Assembly (NCBI RefSeq): GCF_002150785.1
Contig: NZ_MTAZ01000031.1
Span: forward strand, 1 to 45,516
Direction: 5' to 3'
DNA: 45,516 bases
Origin: Arenibacter amylolyticus
GTDB taxonomy: Bacteria; Bacteroidota; Bacteroidia; Flavobacteriales; Flavobacteriaceae
Part shown: one piece after another, positions 7,569-15,835 of the stretch
Numbering within the stretch: the stretch's first letter is position 1
Layout: the number at the start of each line of letters is the position of its first letter
The notes under the pieces: model-generated
Databases searched by the model: none
The model's input: the letters and a program-made list of their open reading frames with translations, nothing else
Told to the model about the DNA's origin: nothing
Position numbers and translations under genes: made by a program

Positions 7569-7913
7569 TGGACTTTATTTATAGGAATACCAACGCACCC
7601 GCAAAATCGCAAACTGGAAGCTTTTGAGGCAAATTACATCTCTGACAAAAAGAACAGATAAGATTCTGAAACATGGAATTAGCACAGCTCAGAGGGATGA
7701 AAAAGATAGGATTTTTCCTGTCGGACTCTTAAATATTTTTGCCTAATTCCAGCATCCCACAACTTTTTGACTTGATCCAACTTTTTGACTTGATCCAGTA
7801 TAACTGGCATAAGAAAAAGAAGTCCTGCTCAAATCAACATTAATATTTTACCTAAACACAACAATTAGTCATGATCCAAAAAAATGTTTATAAATAGTTT
7901 ATAAATGGAAATG
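7569..7913. other. Gap after the regulator gene, no gene seen
   Basis: About 345 nt between the regulator stop and the tRNA-Asp terminator contain no convincing ORF on either strand and no clear terminator for the regulator. The only structure noticed is the 18-bp tandem repeat at 7760-7795 and a short TTTATAAAT direct repeat near 7885-7903. Confidence 0.6.
7760..7795. repeat. Two perfect tandem copies of an 18-bp unit
   Basis: CAACTTTTTGACTTGATC occurs at 7760-7777 and again, without a mismatch, at 7778-7795. It is non-coding and lies downstream of the regulator gene. Two perfect copies suggest a recent slippage duplication. Confidence 0.85.
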
Positions 7914-7914
7914 A

Positions 7915-7944
7915 AAAAGGCCTTCAATTTCTTGAAGGCCTTTG
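7915..7944 (-). terminator. Terminator of tRNA-Asp
   Basis: A 12-bp perfect stem (AAAGGCCTTCAA / TTGAAGGCCTTT) with the loop TTTC is followed by a T-run on the minus strand, 10 nt beyond the tRNA 3' end. It has A/T runs on both sides, so it could also act on plus-strand transcripts. Confidence 0.85.
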
Positions 7945-7953
7945 TTTACTTAG

Positions 7954-8027
7954 CGGTCCGGACGGGACTCGAACCCGCGACCCCCTGCGTGACAGGCAGG
8001 TATTCTAACCAACTGAACTACCGAACC
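7954..8027 (-). tRNA. tRNA-Asp (GTC)
   Basis: On the minus strand the acceptor GGTTCGG pairs with CCGGACC. The D-arm (TAGTTCAGTTGGTTAGAATA), the anticodon arm CTGCC-TGTCACG with anticodon GTC, and the T-loop GGTTCGAGTCC are all canonical. CCA is not encoded, as is common in Bacteroidota. A strong promoter lies just upstream and a hairpin terminator just downstream, so it is a single-gene transcript. Confidence 0.95.
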
Positions 8028-8044
8028 GTGGCGTTTAGCGAGTG

Positions 8045-8075
8045 CAAATATACACCCCTTATTCGATTGCACAAA
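8045..8075 (-). promoter_or_regulatory. Promoter of tRNA-Asp
   Basis: On the minus strand TTTG (8072-8075) is followed, after exactly 19 nt, by TATATTTG (8045-8052). This matches the Bacteroidota housekeeping consensus TTTG-N19-TAnnTTTG and is placed about 18 nt before the tRNA 5' end. Confidence 0.85.
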
Positions 8076-8099
8076 CATTTTTCGAAAAAATTTTAATTT

Positions 8100-9029
8100 T
8101 TATGCGAAATTTTTTCTTTCCACCATAAAAGTGTTCATCACCATGGCAAAATCTGCCCGTACATCGACCTCCACATACTTAATTTTGTATTGGGCGCATT
8201 TCAGCTTTATCGCGTTAAAATAATGCTGCACCTCCTTTTGATACCCCTCTCTAATAGTATCTGCATACAAATCTACATGGGCACCTGTTTCCATATCCAA
8301 AAATCGCTTGGGTGTATTGTCAAAATTAAAGGAAAGCTCCGTTTCCCGATCCATCACATGGAATAATACCACTTGGTGTTTGTTGTACTTTAGATGTTGC
8401 AAGGCATCAAAAAGCTTTTCATCATCCACAGTGGTCTGAAACATGTCCGTAAAAAGGATTACGAGGCTGCGTCGCTTTAGTTTTTCCGCAATTAGGTGCA
8501 AATAATCATAGGTCTCCGTTTTCTTTGCAGGTGCGTTTTCCTTACTAATCTCACTTAATTTGGCCAACAGCATCCGATGGTGTCTTTCACTACTCTTTTC
8601 GGCCGCGTAATAGCTATAACGATCAGAATATACACTTAACCCAACGGCATCGCGCTGTTTTTTTAGTATTTGCATTAAGACGGCCGTGGCAAGCACGCTA
8701 AAACCTATTTTATTTAAATTATCCAGTCCCAGTTTTTTTACCTCCGGATAATACATGGAAGCAGAATTGTCCAAAATAATATGGCAACGTAAATTAGTCT
8801 CTTCCTCATAGCGCTTGGTGTACAGTTTATCTGTCCTAGCAAAGAGCTTCCAATCTATATGCTTGGTACTTTCCCCCTTGTTATAAATCTTATGCTCTGC
8901 AAATTCGGCCGAGAACCCGTGAAAGGGACTTTTGTGAATTCCACTGATAAAGCCTTCCATAATCTGGTTGGCCAATAACTCCAAATTTGGAAATAGCTGG
9001 GCTTTCTGTATCTCGGACGATGGGTTCAT
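8100..9029 (-). CDS. DUF58 domain protein (von Willebrand A-like)
   Basis: This 309-residue protein carries the DUF58 signature 'HIDWKLFARTDKLYTKRYEEE' at about 58-78, followed by 'DNSASM' (D87, S89, S91), which fits the DxSxS metal-ion motif of a von Willebrand A fold. No signal peptide or membrane segment is seen, so it is probably cytoplasmic. DUF58 proteins usually work with MoxR-type AAA ATPases in maturation or stress functions; no MoxR gene is nearby, so a partner must be encoded elsewhere. It is downstream of trxA on the same strand, but a hairpin at 9147-9180 separates them. Confidence 0.85.
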   Translation of the reverse strand: MNPSSEIQKAQLFPNLELLANQIMEGFISGIHKSPFHGFSAEFAEHKIYNKGESTKHIDWKLFARTDKLYTKRYEEETNLRCHIILDNSASMYYPEVKKLGLDNLNKIGFSVLATAVLMQILKKQRDAVGLSVYSDRYSYYAAEKSSERHHRMLLAKLSEISKENAPAKKTETYDYLHLIAEKLKRRSLVILFTDMFQTTVDDEKLFDALQHLKYNKHQVVLFHVMDRETELSFNFDNTPKRFLDMETGAHVDLYADTIREGYQKEVQHYFNAIKLKCAQYKIKYVEVDVRADFAMVMNTFMVERKNFA

Positions 9030-9146
9030 ACTGCTAATATAATGAAGAAACCCGCTTATCGGAAATGTGTACCGTAAAAACCGACACTGTATAAATTAGC
9101 CTCCCAGTCCATTCTTGAATCCATCCCACTTGGAAGAATTAATACC

Positions 9147-9180
9147 AAAAAAAATCCCGCCAAAGGGCAGGATTTTTTTT
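9147..9180 (-). terminator. Terminator of trxA
   Basis: The inverted repeat AAAATCCCGCC / GGCAGGATTTT has one internal mismatch and the loop AAAG, with A-runs and T-runs flanking on both strands. It lies 36 nt downstream of the trxA stop. Confidence 0.8.
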
Positions 9181-9215
9181 CAAAGTTTTATGCTTTTGGT
9201 TCAACCTCAGCAAAA

Positions 9216-9533
9216 CTACAACAATGCGTCAATAGCATCGGTATATACCTTCTTAGGAGAAACGCCAACTTGTCTGTTTACAATTTCACCATCTTTAAAT
9301 ACCAATACGGTAGGAATATTTCTTACTCCGTATTTAGCGGCAAATTCTTGGTTGGCATCCACGTCCACTTTACCTACAACGGCTTTGCCTTCGTATTCAG
9401 CACTTACCTCTTCAATGATAGGTCCTACCATTCTACAAGGTCCGCACCATGCTGCCCAAAAATCTACTACTACTGGTTTGTCACTTTTTAATACTACCTC
9501 TTCAAAGGATTCATCTGTTATTTCTAATGCCAT
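9216..9533 (-). CDS. trxA: Thioredoxin
   Basis: The 105-residue product is a classical thioredoxin: 'VVDFWAAWCGPCR' places the redox pair at C30 and C33, and 'VRNIPTVLVFKDGE' supplies the conserved cis-proline loop. It reduces protein disulfides in the cytoplasm, using electrons from thioredoxin reductase. The length is standard and there is no signal peptide. A TAAGTTTG element at 9557-9564 (minus strand) about 24 nt upstream is a likely -7 promoter element, and a hairpin terminator follows, so it appears to be transcribed alone. Confidence 0.97.
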   Translation of the reverse strand: MALEITDESFEEVVLKSDKPVVVDFWAAWCGPCRMVGPIIEEVSAEYEGKAVVGKVDVDANQEFAAKYGVRNIPTVLVFKDGEIVNRQVGVSPKKVYTDAIDALL

Positions 9534-9556
9534 GTTTCGTTATTTTAAATATTATA

Positions 9557-9564
9557 CAAACTTA
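9557..9564 (-). promoter_or_regulatory. -7 element of the trxA promoter
   Basis: TAAGTTTG on the minus strand fits TAnnTTTG and is 23 nt upstream of the trxA ATG. No TTG was found at the usual distance upstream, so only the -7 half is supported. Confidence 0.5.
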
Positions 9565-9686
9565 GACAATTATTTTGCCTTTTCCTTACATACTCTTTAT
9601 TGGTTTTGGTTATGCTGATATCAACAAATCCTATTCCTATATTGCAACCAGCCTACTGCCAACCAAGCGCTTGCAAATCTTGCGAA

Positions 9687-12600
9687 TTAATTCAATTTGT
9701 AATTTACATCTTTTTCCCTTAATTGCGTAAGCAGCTCCGTTGAAATATTAATCTTCTGCTTTCTACTGGTCATATCTACCCTTATCTTTTCTTTCATTTC
9801 ATATACCACAAAGTGCAGCGGATGGTTACCCATATGAGCATCCAGCGTATCCTTTAAGTCACGTATATTATCTTCCTTGAGTTGATCTACATCTATTCTT
9901 ATGGTCAGTTTTCTGGCAAAAGTCTCCATTACCTCCTGCAACATCATTATCATATTATACTGCATCCTAGGATCTCCTTTCTTACCAGTATCCCGGTTAA
10001 CCCATCCTTCCTTGATAAACACTTTAAAATAGGCAAAGGAGTTGATCATAAAGAAATGCCTATACTTCAAATACTCTTCCCCAAAAATTCTAAATTCCAA
10101 TGAATCGGCATAATCCTCTACAACAAAAGTGGCCCATCCCTTTCCATTTTTGGAAACCCTATGCTGCACATCGGAGATTACCCCTGCAAAGGTTAGCTCT
10201 TTGTTTACATGATCGGCCATATTGGCTACTGCGGTGATATTGGCATTGGTAAAAGCCTTGATTTCTACTGCAAAATCATCCAAAGGATGCCCAGATATAT
10301 ATATTCCGACCACTTCTTTTTCCCTTCGGAGTTTCTCCATGGTGCCCCATTCTTCACAAGGTGGCACAACCGGTTCTGGGATCTGCACCTCACTGGCATC
10401 CCCAAATAAACTTACTTGGGCCGAGTTTTCGTTCTCTTGAAATTTGTTCCCATAGCGGATCACCTTCTCCAAAAAGGTAATTCCGTCCCCTTCGTCATGG
10501 AAATATTGCGCCCTATGGGTATCCCCAAACGAATCGAACCCTCCGGCCAGGGCTAGGTTTTCAAAAGCTCTTTTATTGGCTGCCCGTAGATCGATACGTT
10601 TTGCCAGATCAAAAACAGACTTATAAGGTCCATCTTTCCTTCTATGCTCCACTATAGTTTCTACTGCACCGCGGCCCACCCCTTTAATGGCCCCCATTCC
10701 AAAACGAACTGCCCCTTCGGCGTTTACGGCAAACTTATAGAACGATTCATTAACGTCTGGTCCTAGTACTTCTAATCCCATACGCTTACACTCCTCCATA
10801 AAGAAGGTAACCTGCTTAATATCGTTCATGTTATTGGAAAGCACCGCCGCCATATATTCTGCCGGATAATGCGCTTTTAAATAAGCGGTCTGATAGGCGA
10901 TATAGGCATAGCAGGTAGAGTGACTCTTGTTAAAGGCATAGGAAGCAAAGGCCTCCCAGTCTTTCCAAATTTTTTCGAGCACCTCCCTAGGGTGACCTCT
11001 TTCCTCACCCCCATCCAGAAACTGAGGCTTTAATTTTTCTAGGAGGGCAAAGATCTTTTTCCCCATAGCTTTCCTCAAAACGTCGGCATCACCCTTAGAA
11101 AAGCCCGCCAATTTCTGGGACAGCAACATCACCTGCTCCTGATACACGGTAATACCATAGGTCTCCTGTAGGTATTCCTCCATATCGGGCAGGTCATAGG
11201 AAATCTCCTCATCCCCATGCTTACGGGCAATAAAGCTAGGAATGTATTCCATTGGCCCTGGTCTGTAAAGGGCGTTCATAGCAATAAGGTCATCAAACAC
11301 CGTAGGCTTTAGGTCCTTCATGTGTTTCTGCATCCCTGGGGATTCGTACTGGAACACCCCTACGGTCTCCCCTCTCTGGAACAGCTCATAGGTCTTCTGG
11401 TCGTCCAAAGGAAAATCGTCTGGCACCAAATCTATCCCGTGTTTGGCCTTTACAATTTTCACCGTATCCTTAATCAGGGTCAAGGTTTTTAATCCCAAGA
11501 AATCCATCTTTAGGAGTCCGGCATTCTCAACCACCGAGTTATCGAACTGCGTAACATATAGGTCCGAATCCTTTGCCGTTGCCACGGGAACAAAGTTGGT
11601 GATATCGCTAGGGGTAATGATCACCCCACAAGCATGGATTCCGGTATTTCTCACGGACCCCTCTAATATCCTCGCCATTTTTACGGTCTGCCCTTCCAGA
11701 TCTTCACCTTCGGAAATATTGAGCAGCTCATTGATTTTTTCCAGGTCTTCGGATCGGAACTTCTTTTTTAAATCGGCCTCACTAACCCCAAATATCTTAC
11801 TCAATTTGGACATGTTCGGGATTAGCTTGGAAATCCTATCGGCATCTCCCAACGGCAGGTCTAATACCCTTGCCGTATCCCGTATAGAAGATTTTGCTGC
11901 CATGGTACCGTAGGTAATAATCTGCGCTACCTGGTTGGCTCCATATTTTTTAATCACATAATCCATTACACGTCCCCTTCCCTCGTCATCAAAATCGATA
12001 TCGATATCGGGCATGGACACCCTGTCCGGATTCAAGAACCGCTCAAAAAGCAGGTCATATTTTAGCGGGTCTATATTGGTAATAGTAAGACAATAGGCTA
12101 CAACCGAACCCGCTGCAGAACCCCTTCCGGGCCCTACGGAAACATCCATTTTCCTAGCCTCCCGAATAAAGTCTTCCACAATGAGAAAGTACCCTGGATA
12201 CCCCGAGTTCTCAATAATGGAGAGCTCAAAATCCAGTCGTTCCCTAATCTCATCGGTAATTTCCCCATAGCGCACCTTGGCGCCCTCATAGGTAATATGC
12301 CTTAAGTAGGCGTTCTCCCCTCTTTTACCACCATCCTCTTCATCTTGGGCCACCTTAAACTCCTCTGGAATATCGAACTTAGGCAGTAGTACGTCGCGTG
12401 CAAGCTCAAAAGGCTCCACCTTATCCACTACCTCTTGGATATTGATGATAGAGTCTGGCAGGTCTTTGAAAGCCTCCTTCATCTGGTCTGCCGACTTAAA
12501 ATAATATTCTTGGTTGGGGAGCCCAAATCTATAACCACGTCCCCGCCCGATAGGGGTGGCCTGTTTTTCTCCGTCCTTTACACACAAAAGCACATCATGG

Positions 12601-14072
12601 GCATCTGCATCTTCTTTAGATCCATAGTAGGTATTATTGGTCGCCACCAATTTCACCTGATGCTTTTTGGCAAAGGCTATTAACACCTGGTTTACCCGGT
12701 CTTCGTCTTCCTGCCCATGGCGCATGATTTCGATATATAGGTCATCGCCAAACTGTTCTTTCCACCACAGCAGGGCTTCTTCCGCCTGATTCTCCCCTAC
12801 GTTCAATATTTTCCCGGGCACCTCCCCATAAAGGTTCCCCGTAAGGACAATCAAGTCTTCCTTGTATTGCTCTATGATCTTACGATCTATTCTAGGCACA
12901 TAATAAAATCCGTCTGTATAGGCGATAGACGACATCTTGGCCATATTGTGGTATCCTCTTTTATTTTTGGCCAAAATAACGATCTGATACCCGTTGTCCT
13001 TCACACTTTTATTGGTATGGTCCTCACAGACATTGAATTCGCACCCCAAAATTGCCTTGATCTCCTGCTCGGTAGGTTCCTCTCCATTCTCCACCGCTTC
13101 GGCATTCTTAGCCTTTACTTTGGCATTGTGGGAGTTTACCGCACTCACAAAATGGAAAGCCCCCATCATGTTTCCATGATCGGTAAGCGCTACGGCAGGC
13201 ATCTTTTCCTGGGCCGCTTTTTGCACCAACTCTGCAACGGACATGGTAGACTGTAATACGGAGAACTGAGAGTGGTTGTGGAGATGTACAAATTGTGCCT
13301 CTTCTAGCGCCTTTAAATTCTCCTGAATTTCCTCCTTTGAAACAACCTCAGTATCCTTTGCCCATAGTTTATCGGCAATTTTCTTGGAAGCTTTTTTAAG
13401 GTTGATATGCTTTAAACCTATCAGTTGGATCTCCTGCGGATTGGCTTCCGAGAAATTCTTAAAGTAATCTGGCCCCACATCCAATTGCTCCGTGGTGTAT
13501 TCCTTACGCCTTACCAGCTCTAGAAAACAACGGGTAGTAGCTTCCACATCGGCGGTAGCGTTGTGGGCCTCAGCAAAGGGTTCTCCAAATAGGTATTCAT
13601 GAAGTTCGGTAAGCGTAGGCAACTTAAAGCGCCCTCCCCTTCCTCCAGGAATCTGACATAACTGGGCGGTATGTTCGGTACAAGTATCAAGCACTGGCAG
13701 CTCTTGCAAGCTATTTTCCACTTCGTATCGGTGGAACTCGGCCCCCATAATATTTAGGTCGAACCCCACATTTTGTCCTACCACAAACTTGGCCTTCCCC
13801 AGGGCGATATTAAACTTTTCTAAGACCTCGTGTATGGGCACCCCTTGCTCCTGGGCCAATTCGGTAGAAATCCCATGAATCTGCTCTGCGTCATAGGGAA
13901 TATTAAATCCGTCTGGCTGCACCAAAAAATCCTGACTTTCCACAAGCCTCCCCATTTCATCGTGCAACTGCCAGGCTATCTGGATACATCTCGGCCAGTT
14001 ATCCACGTCTGTATGCGGCGCATTCCAACGCTTGGGTAATCCTGTGGTCTCGGTATCAAAAATTAGGTACAT
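9687..14072 (-). CDS. dnaE: DNA polymerase III alpha subunit with fused N-terminal exonuclease
   Basis: This 1461-residue replicative polymerase starts with a DnaQ-type DEDDh 3'-5' exonuclease domain (about 1-190): D6 and E8 in 'FDTETTG', D105 in 'NVGFDLN', H170 and D175 in 'EAHNATADVEAT'. A PHP domain follows from about 261 ('FVHLHNHSQFS'), then the family C polymerase core with 'GPGRGSAAGS' (647-656) and the catalytic 'PDIDIDFDD' (687-695), fingers, helix-hairpin-helix and a C-terminal OB fold near 1290. It copies the chromosome and can probably proofread in cis, so it should not depend on a separate epsilon for this activity. The fusion is known from Bacteroidota. The ATG at 14072 starts directly at the exonuclease, and the gap downstream to trxA is 153 nt. 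Confidence 0.97.
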   Translation of the reverse strand: MYLIFDTETTGLPKRWNAPHTDVDNWPRCIQIAWQLHDEMGRLVESQDFLVQPDGFNIPYDAEQIHGISTELAQEQGVPIHEVLEKFNIALGKAKFVVGQNVGFDLNIMGAEFHRYEVENSLQELPVLDTCTEHTAQLCQIPGGRGGRFKLPTLTELHEYLFGEPFAEAHNATADVEATTRCFLELVRRKEYTTEQLDVGPDYFKNFSEANPQEIQLIGLKHINLKKASKKIADKLWAKDTEVVSKEEIQENLKALEEAQFVHLHNHSQFSVLQSTMSVAELVQKAAQEKMPAVALTDHGNMMGAFHFVSAVNSHNAKVKAKNAEAVENGEEPTEQEIKAILGCEFNVCEDHTNKSVKDNGYQIVILAKNKRGYHNMAKMSSIAYTDGFYYVPRIDRKIIEQYKEDLIVLTGNLYGEVPGKILNVGENQAEEALLWWKEQFGDDLYIEIMRHGQEDEDRVNQVLIAFAKKHQVKLVATNNTYYGSKEDADAHDVLLCVKDGEKQATPIGRGRGYRFGLPNQEYYFKSADQMKEAFKDLPDSIINIQEVVDKVEPFELARDVLLPKFDIPEEFKVAQDEEDGGKRGENAYLRHITYEGAKVRYGEITDEIRERLDFELSIIENSGYPGYFLIVEDFIREARKMDVSVGPGRGSAAGSVVAYCLTITNIDPLKYDLLFERFLNPDRVSMPDIDIDFDDEGRGRVMDYVIKKYGANQVAQIITYGTMAAKSSIRDTARVLDLPLGDADRISKLIPNMSKLSKIFGVSEADLKKKFRSEDLEKINELLNISEGEDLEGQTVKMARILEGSVRNTGIHACGVIITPSDITNFVPVATAKDSDLYVTQFDNSVVENAGLLKMDFLGLKTLTLIKDTVKIVKAKHGIDLVPDDFPLDDQKTYELFQRGETVGVFQYESPGMQKHMKDLKPTVFDDLIAMNALYRPGPMEYIPSFIARKHGDEEISYDLPDMEEYLQETYGITVYQEQVMLLSQKLAGFSKGDADVLRKAMGKKIFALLEKLKPQFLDGGEERGHPREVLEKIWKDWEAFASYAFNKSHSTCYAYIAYQTAYLKAHYPAEYMAAVLSNNMNDIKQVTFFMEECKRMGLEVLGPDVNESFYKFAVNAEGAVRFGMGAIKGVGRGAVETIVEHRRKDGPYKSVFDLAKRIDLRAANKRAFENLALAGGFDSFGDTHRAQYFHDEGDGITFLEKVIRYGNKFQENENSAQVSLFGDASEVQIPEPVVPPCEEWGTMEKLRREKEVVGIYISGHPLDDFAVEIKAFTNANITAVANMADHVNKELTFAGVISDVQHRVSKNGKGWATFVVEDYADSLEFRIFGEEYLKYRHFFMINSFAYFKVFIKEGWVNRDTGKKGDPRMQYNMIMMLQEVMETFARKLTIRIDVDQLKEDNIRDLKDTLDAHMGNHPLHFVVYEMKEKIRVDMTSRKQKINISTELLTQLREKDVNYKLN

Positions 14073-14458
14073 AGGTTAGAGTGAGATTTAAGGTTTATTG
14101 TTTAAAGTTAATACTAAAGGATCATCGTCCAATCTTCTGAAAGAAATTCCTTGTATGCTACCAGCTCTGTGCTACTGCATAGGAAGGTCTTCCTTGGCAA
14201 TTCCTCCTTTGGATACGCCCCGCTGGGCAATATCCAAGACCTTTAGGGTATATCCTAAAAAAACAGCGGGTAAAATTAAGCAAATCCCATGCGCAATAAA
14301 AACCGAATTATTCGGAGATGTCTACACGTGCAAAAAGGAGAGCTGTTATCCTCCCTCGTTTTGCCCTTAAAAATGGGGAAATAAGGCAAAACTCAGCATC
14401 CAAATAGCATTAAAAGTCTTTGCAGCCCTATTAAGCAGTAGTTTAATGAAAAAATACA
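14073..14458. other. Divergent gap between dnaE and the rpsP promoter
   Basis: No convincing gene is present. A 90-codon plus-strand frame here lacks any recognisable domain and promoter. An inverted repeat at 14358-14392 (GTTTTGCC...GGCAAAAC) has no T-run after it. The dnaE promoter must lie near 14075-14150 on the minus strand; the best match is an imperfect TAnnTTTA. Confidence 0.5.
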
Positions 14459-14488
14459 TTGCAACATCAAATAGAAATATTATATTTG
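14459..14488 (+). promoter_or_regulatory. Promoter of rpsP-rimM
   Basis: TTG at 14459-14461, a 19-nt spacer and TATATTTG at 14481-14488 match the Bacteroidota consensus perfectly. The following GCACCCGC is typical around the start of strong stable-RNA and ribosomal transcripts in the group. The resulting 5' leader would be about 65-70 nt. Confidence 0.85.
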
Positions 14489-14561
14489 CACCCGCTTTGG
14501 AAGAACCAAGCGAAAAAAGAATTAATAATCAGGGGTCGGGCACCCTACAAATTAATGTGAT

Positions 14562-15092
14562 ATGCCAGTTAGAATTAGATTACAGAGACACGGAAAAAAA
14601 GGAAAACCATTTTACTGGGTAGTAGCTGCGGATTCCCGCGCTAAAAGAGACGGTAAATATTTGGATAAAATTGGAACCTACAACCCAAACACCAACCCTG
14701 CCACTATTGAATTGGATGTGGACGGTGCGGTAAAATGGCTTCAAAACGGGGCTCAGCCTTCAGATACTGCTAAAAGAATCCTTTCTTACAAAGGTGCTCT
14801 TTTAAAGCATCATTTATTAGGTGGCGTACGTAAAGGAGCGTTCACCGAAGAGCAGGCCGAAGAAAAATTCAACGCTTGGTTAGAGGAAAAAGAAAAGAAA
14901 GTTGGTTCTAAGGTAGAAGATTTGGCTAAGGCCGAAGCGGAAGCCAAGGAAAAAGCCCTTGCTGCCGAAAAAGAAGTTAACGAAAAGAGAGCCGCAGAAT
15001 TGGCAGCAGCTGAAGCTCCTGCTGAAGAAGAAGCAGCTACCGAAGAGGCAGCAGCTGAGGATACTGCAGAAGCAACTACAGAAAAGGAATAG
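14562..15092 (+). CDS. rpsP: 30S ribosomal protein S16
   Basis: Residues 1-80 form the standard S16 core ('[22 protein letters not shown]', '[11 protein letters not shown]'). The remaining ~95 residues are a low-complexity tail rich in Ala, Glu and Lys, so the 176-residue protein is about twice the length of the E. coli protein. S16 is needed for assembly of the 30S body. Long tails on S16 are common in Bacteroidota; their role is unknown. The gene is followed 13 nt later by rimM, whose product acts on the same 30S assembly step. Confidence 0.97.
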   Translation: MPVRIRLQRHGKKGKPFYWVVAADSRAKRDGKYLDKIGTYNPNTNPATIELDVDGAVKWLQNGAQPSDTAKRILSYKGALLKHHLLGGVRKGAFTEEQAEEKFNAWLEEKEKKVGSKVEDLAKAEAEAKEKALAAEKEVNEKRAAELAAAEAPAEEEAATEEAAAEDTAEATTEKE

Positions 15093-15105
15093 TTATCTAG
15101 AAGCG

Positions 15106-15633
15106 ATGACAAAGGAAGAGTGTTTTTACCTCGGAAAAATCGTTTCTAAATATAGCTACAAGGGAGAGGTACTCATTAAATTGGATACCGACGAACCCGA
15201 ATTATACGAAGAATTGGAATCAGTATTTGTTTCTCTTGGAAACAATCTGGTTCCTTTTTTTATTGAAAGAAGCAGACTCCACCGATCTAGCTTGCTCCGC
15301 GTAAGATTTGAAGAAGTGGCCGATGAATCGGATGCCGATAAGGTAATGGGCTCCGAAATTTACTTACCGCTATCCTTCCTTCCCAAACTAAAAGGGAATA
15401 AATTCTATTATCACGAAGTAATCGGGTTTGCCATGGAAGACAAAGTCCACGGCAATATTGGAATCATAGAAAGTGTAAATGATAGTACCCCCCAAGCACT
15501 ATTTGAGGTAAAAAAAGGGGAAAAACAATTACTTATCCCCGTCCGCGATGAGATTATCGTTCAAGTAAATCGCGATGAGAAAACCATATTTGTGGATACT
15601 CCAGAAGGTCTTGTAGACCTTTATCTTTCCTAG
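15106..15633 (+). CDS. rimM: 16S rRNA processing protein RimM
   Basis: The ATG at 15106 gives a 175-residue protein of normal RimM length. It starts 'MTKEECFYLGKIVSKYSYKGEVLIKLDTD', which fits the N-terminal beta-barrel, and ends 'LLIPVRDEIIVQVNRDEKTIFVDTPEGLVDLY', the conserved PRC-barrel end. The frame is open further upstream through rpsP, but that extension is simply rpsP in another frame. RimM binds the 30S head and helps late 16S rRNA maturation. It is co-transcribed with rpsP; trmD and rplS, often next in other phyla, are not here. Confidence 0.95.
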   Translation: MTKEECFYLGKIVSKYSYKGEVLIKLDTDEPELYEELESVFVSLGNNLVPFFIERSRLHRSSLLRVRFEEVADESDADKVMGSEIYLPLSFLPKLKGNKFYYHEVIGFAMEDKVHGNIGIIESVNDSTPQALFEVKKGEKQLLIPVRDEIIVQVNRDEKTIFVDTPEGLVDLYLS

Positions 15634-15835
15634 TAAATTTTATTAGTAGCAGTTTAATAGCCGGTATTTTCCCCAACACCTATCCATAGCCTATAGCTAA
15701 TTGCGACTGGGACCTCACTCGCCTGCCTATTAGCCACCTCACATTCTCACCCCACCCCTTGATGTCCCATTTAATGGCAATTCCGTATTTTAGCCTAGCA
15801 CCAAACCAAATAACCCATCATTAAAAACCAACCCT

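Noticed and set aside
7905-8096. 63-residue plus-strand frame (VRTGLEPATPCVTGRYSNQLNYR)
   Set aside because: It is antisense to tRNA-Asp; this peptide is a well-known spurious translation of tRNA complement.
11443-11913. 156-codon plus-strand frame
   Set aside because: Shadow of dnaE, whose polymerase motifs are on the other strand.
14098-14370. 90-codon plus-strand frame in the dnaE-rpsP gap
   Set aside because: No domain, no promoter or plausible start context, atypical composition; probably chance.
14358-14392. GTTTTGCC...GGCAAAAC inverted repeat as a terminator or riboswitch
   Set aside because: Only about 8-10 bp with a bulge, no T-run, no upstream gene to terminate, and no riboswitch core recognised.
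14810-15112. 100-codon minus-strand Ala/Ser-rich frame
   Set aside because: Antisense of the S16 low-complexity tail.
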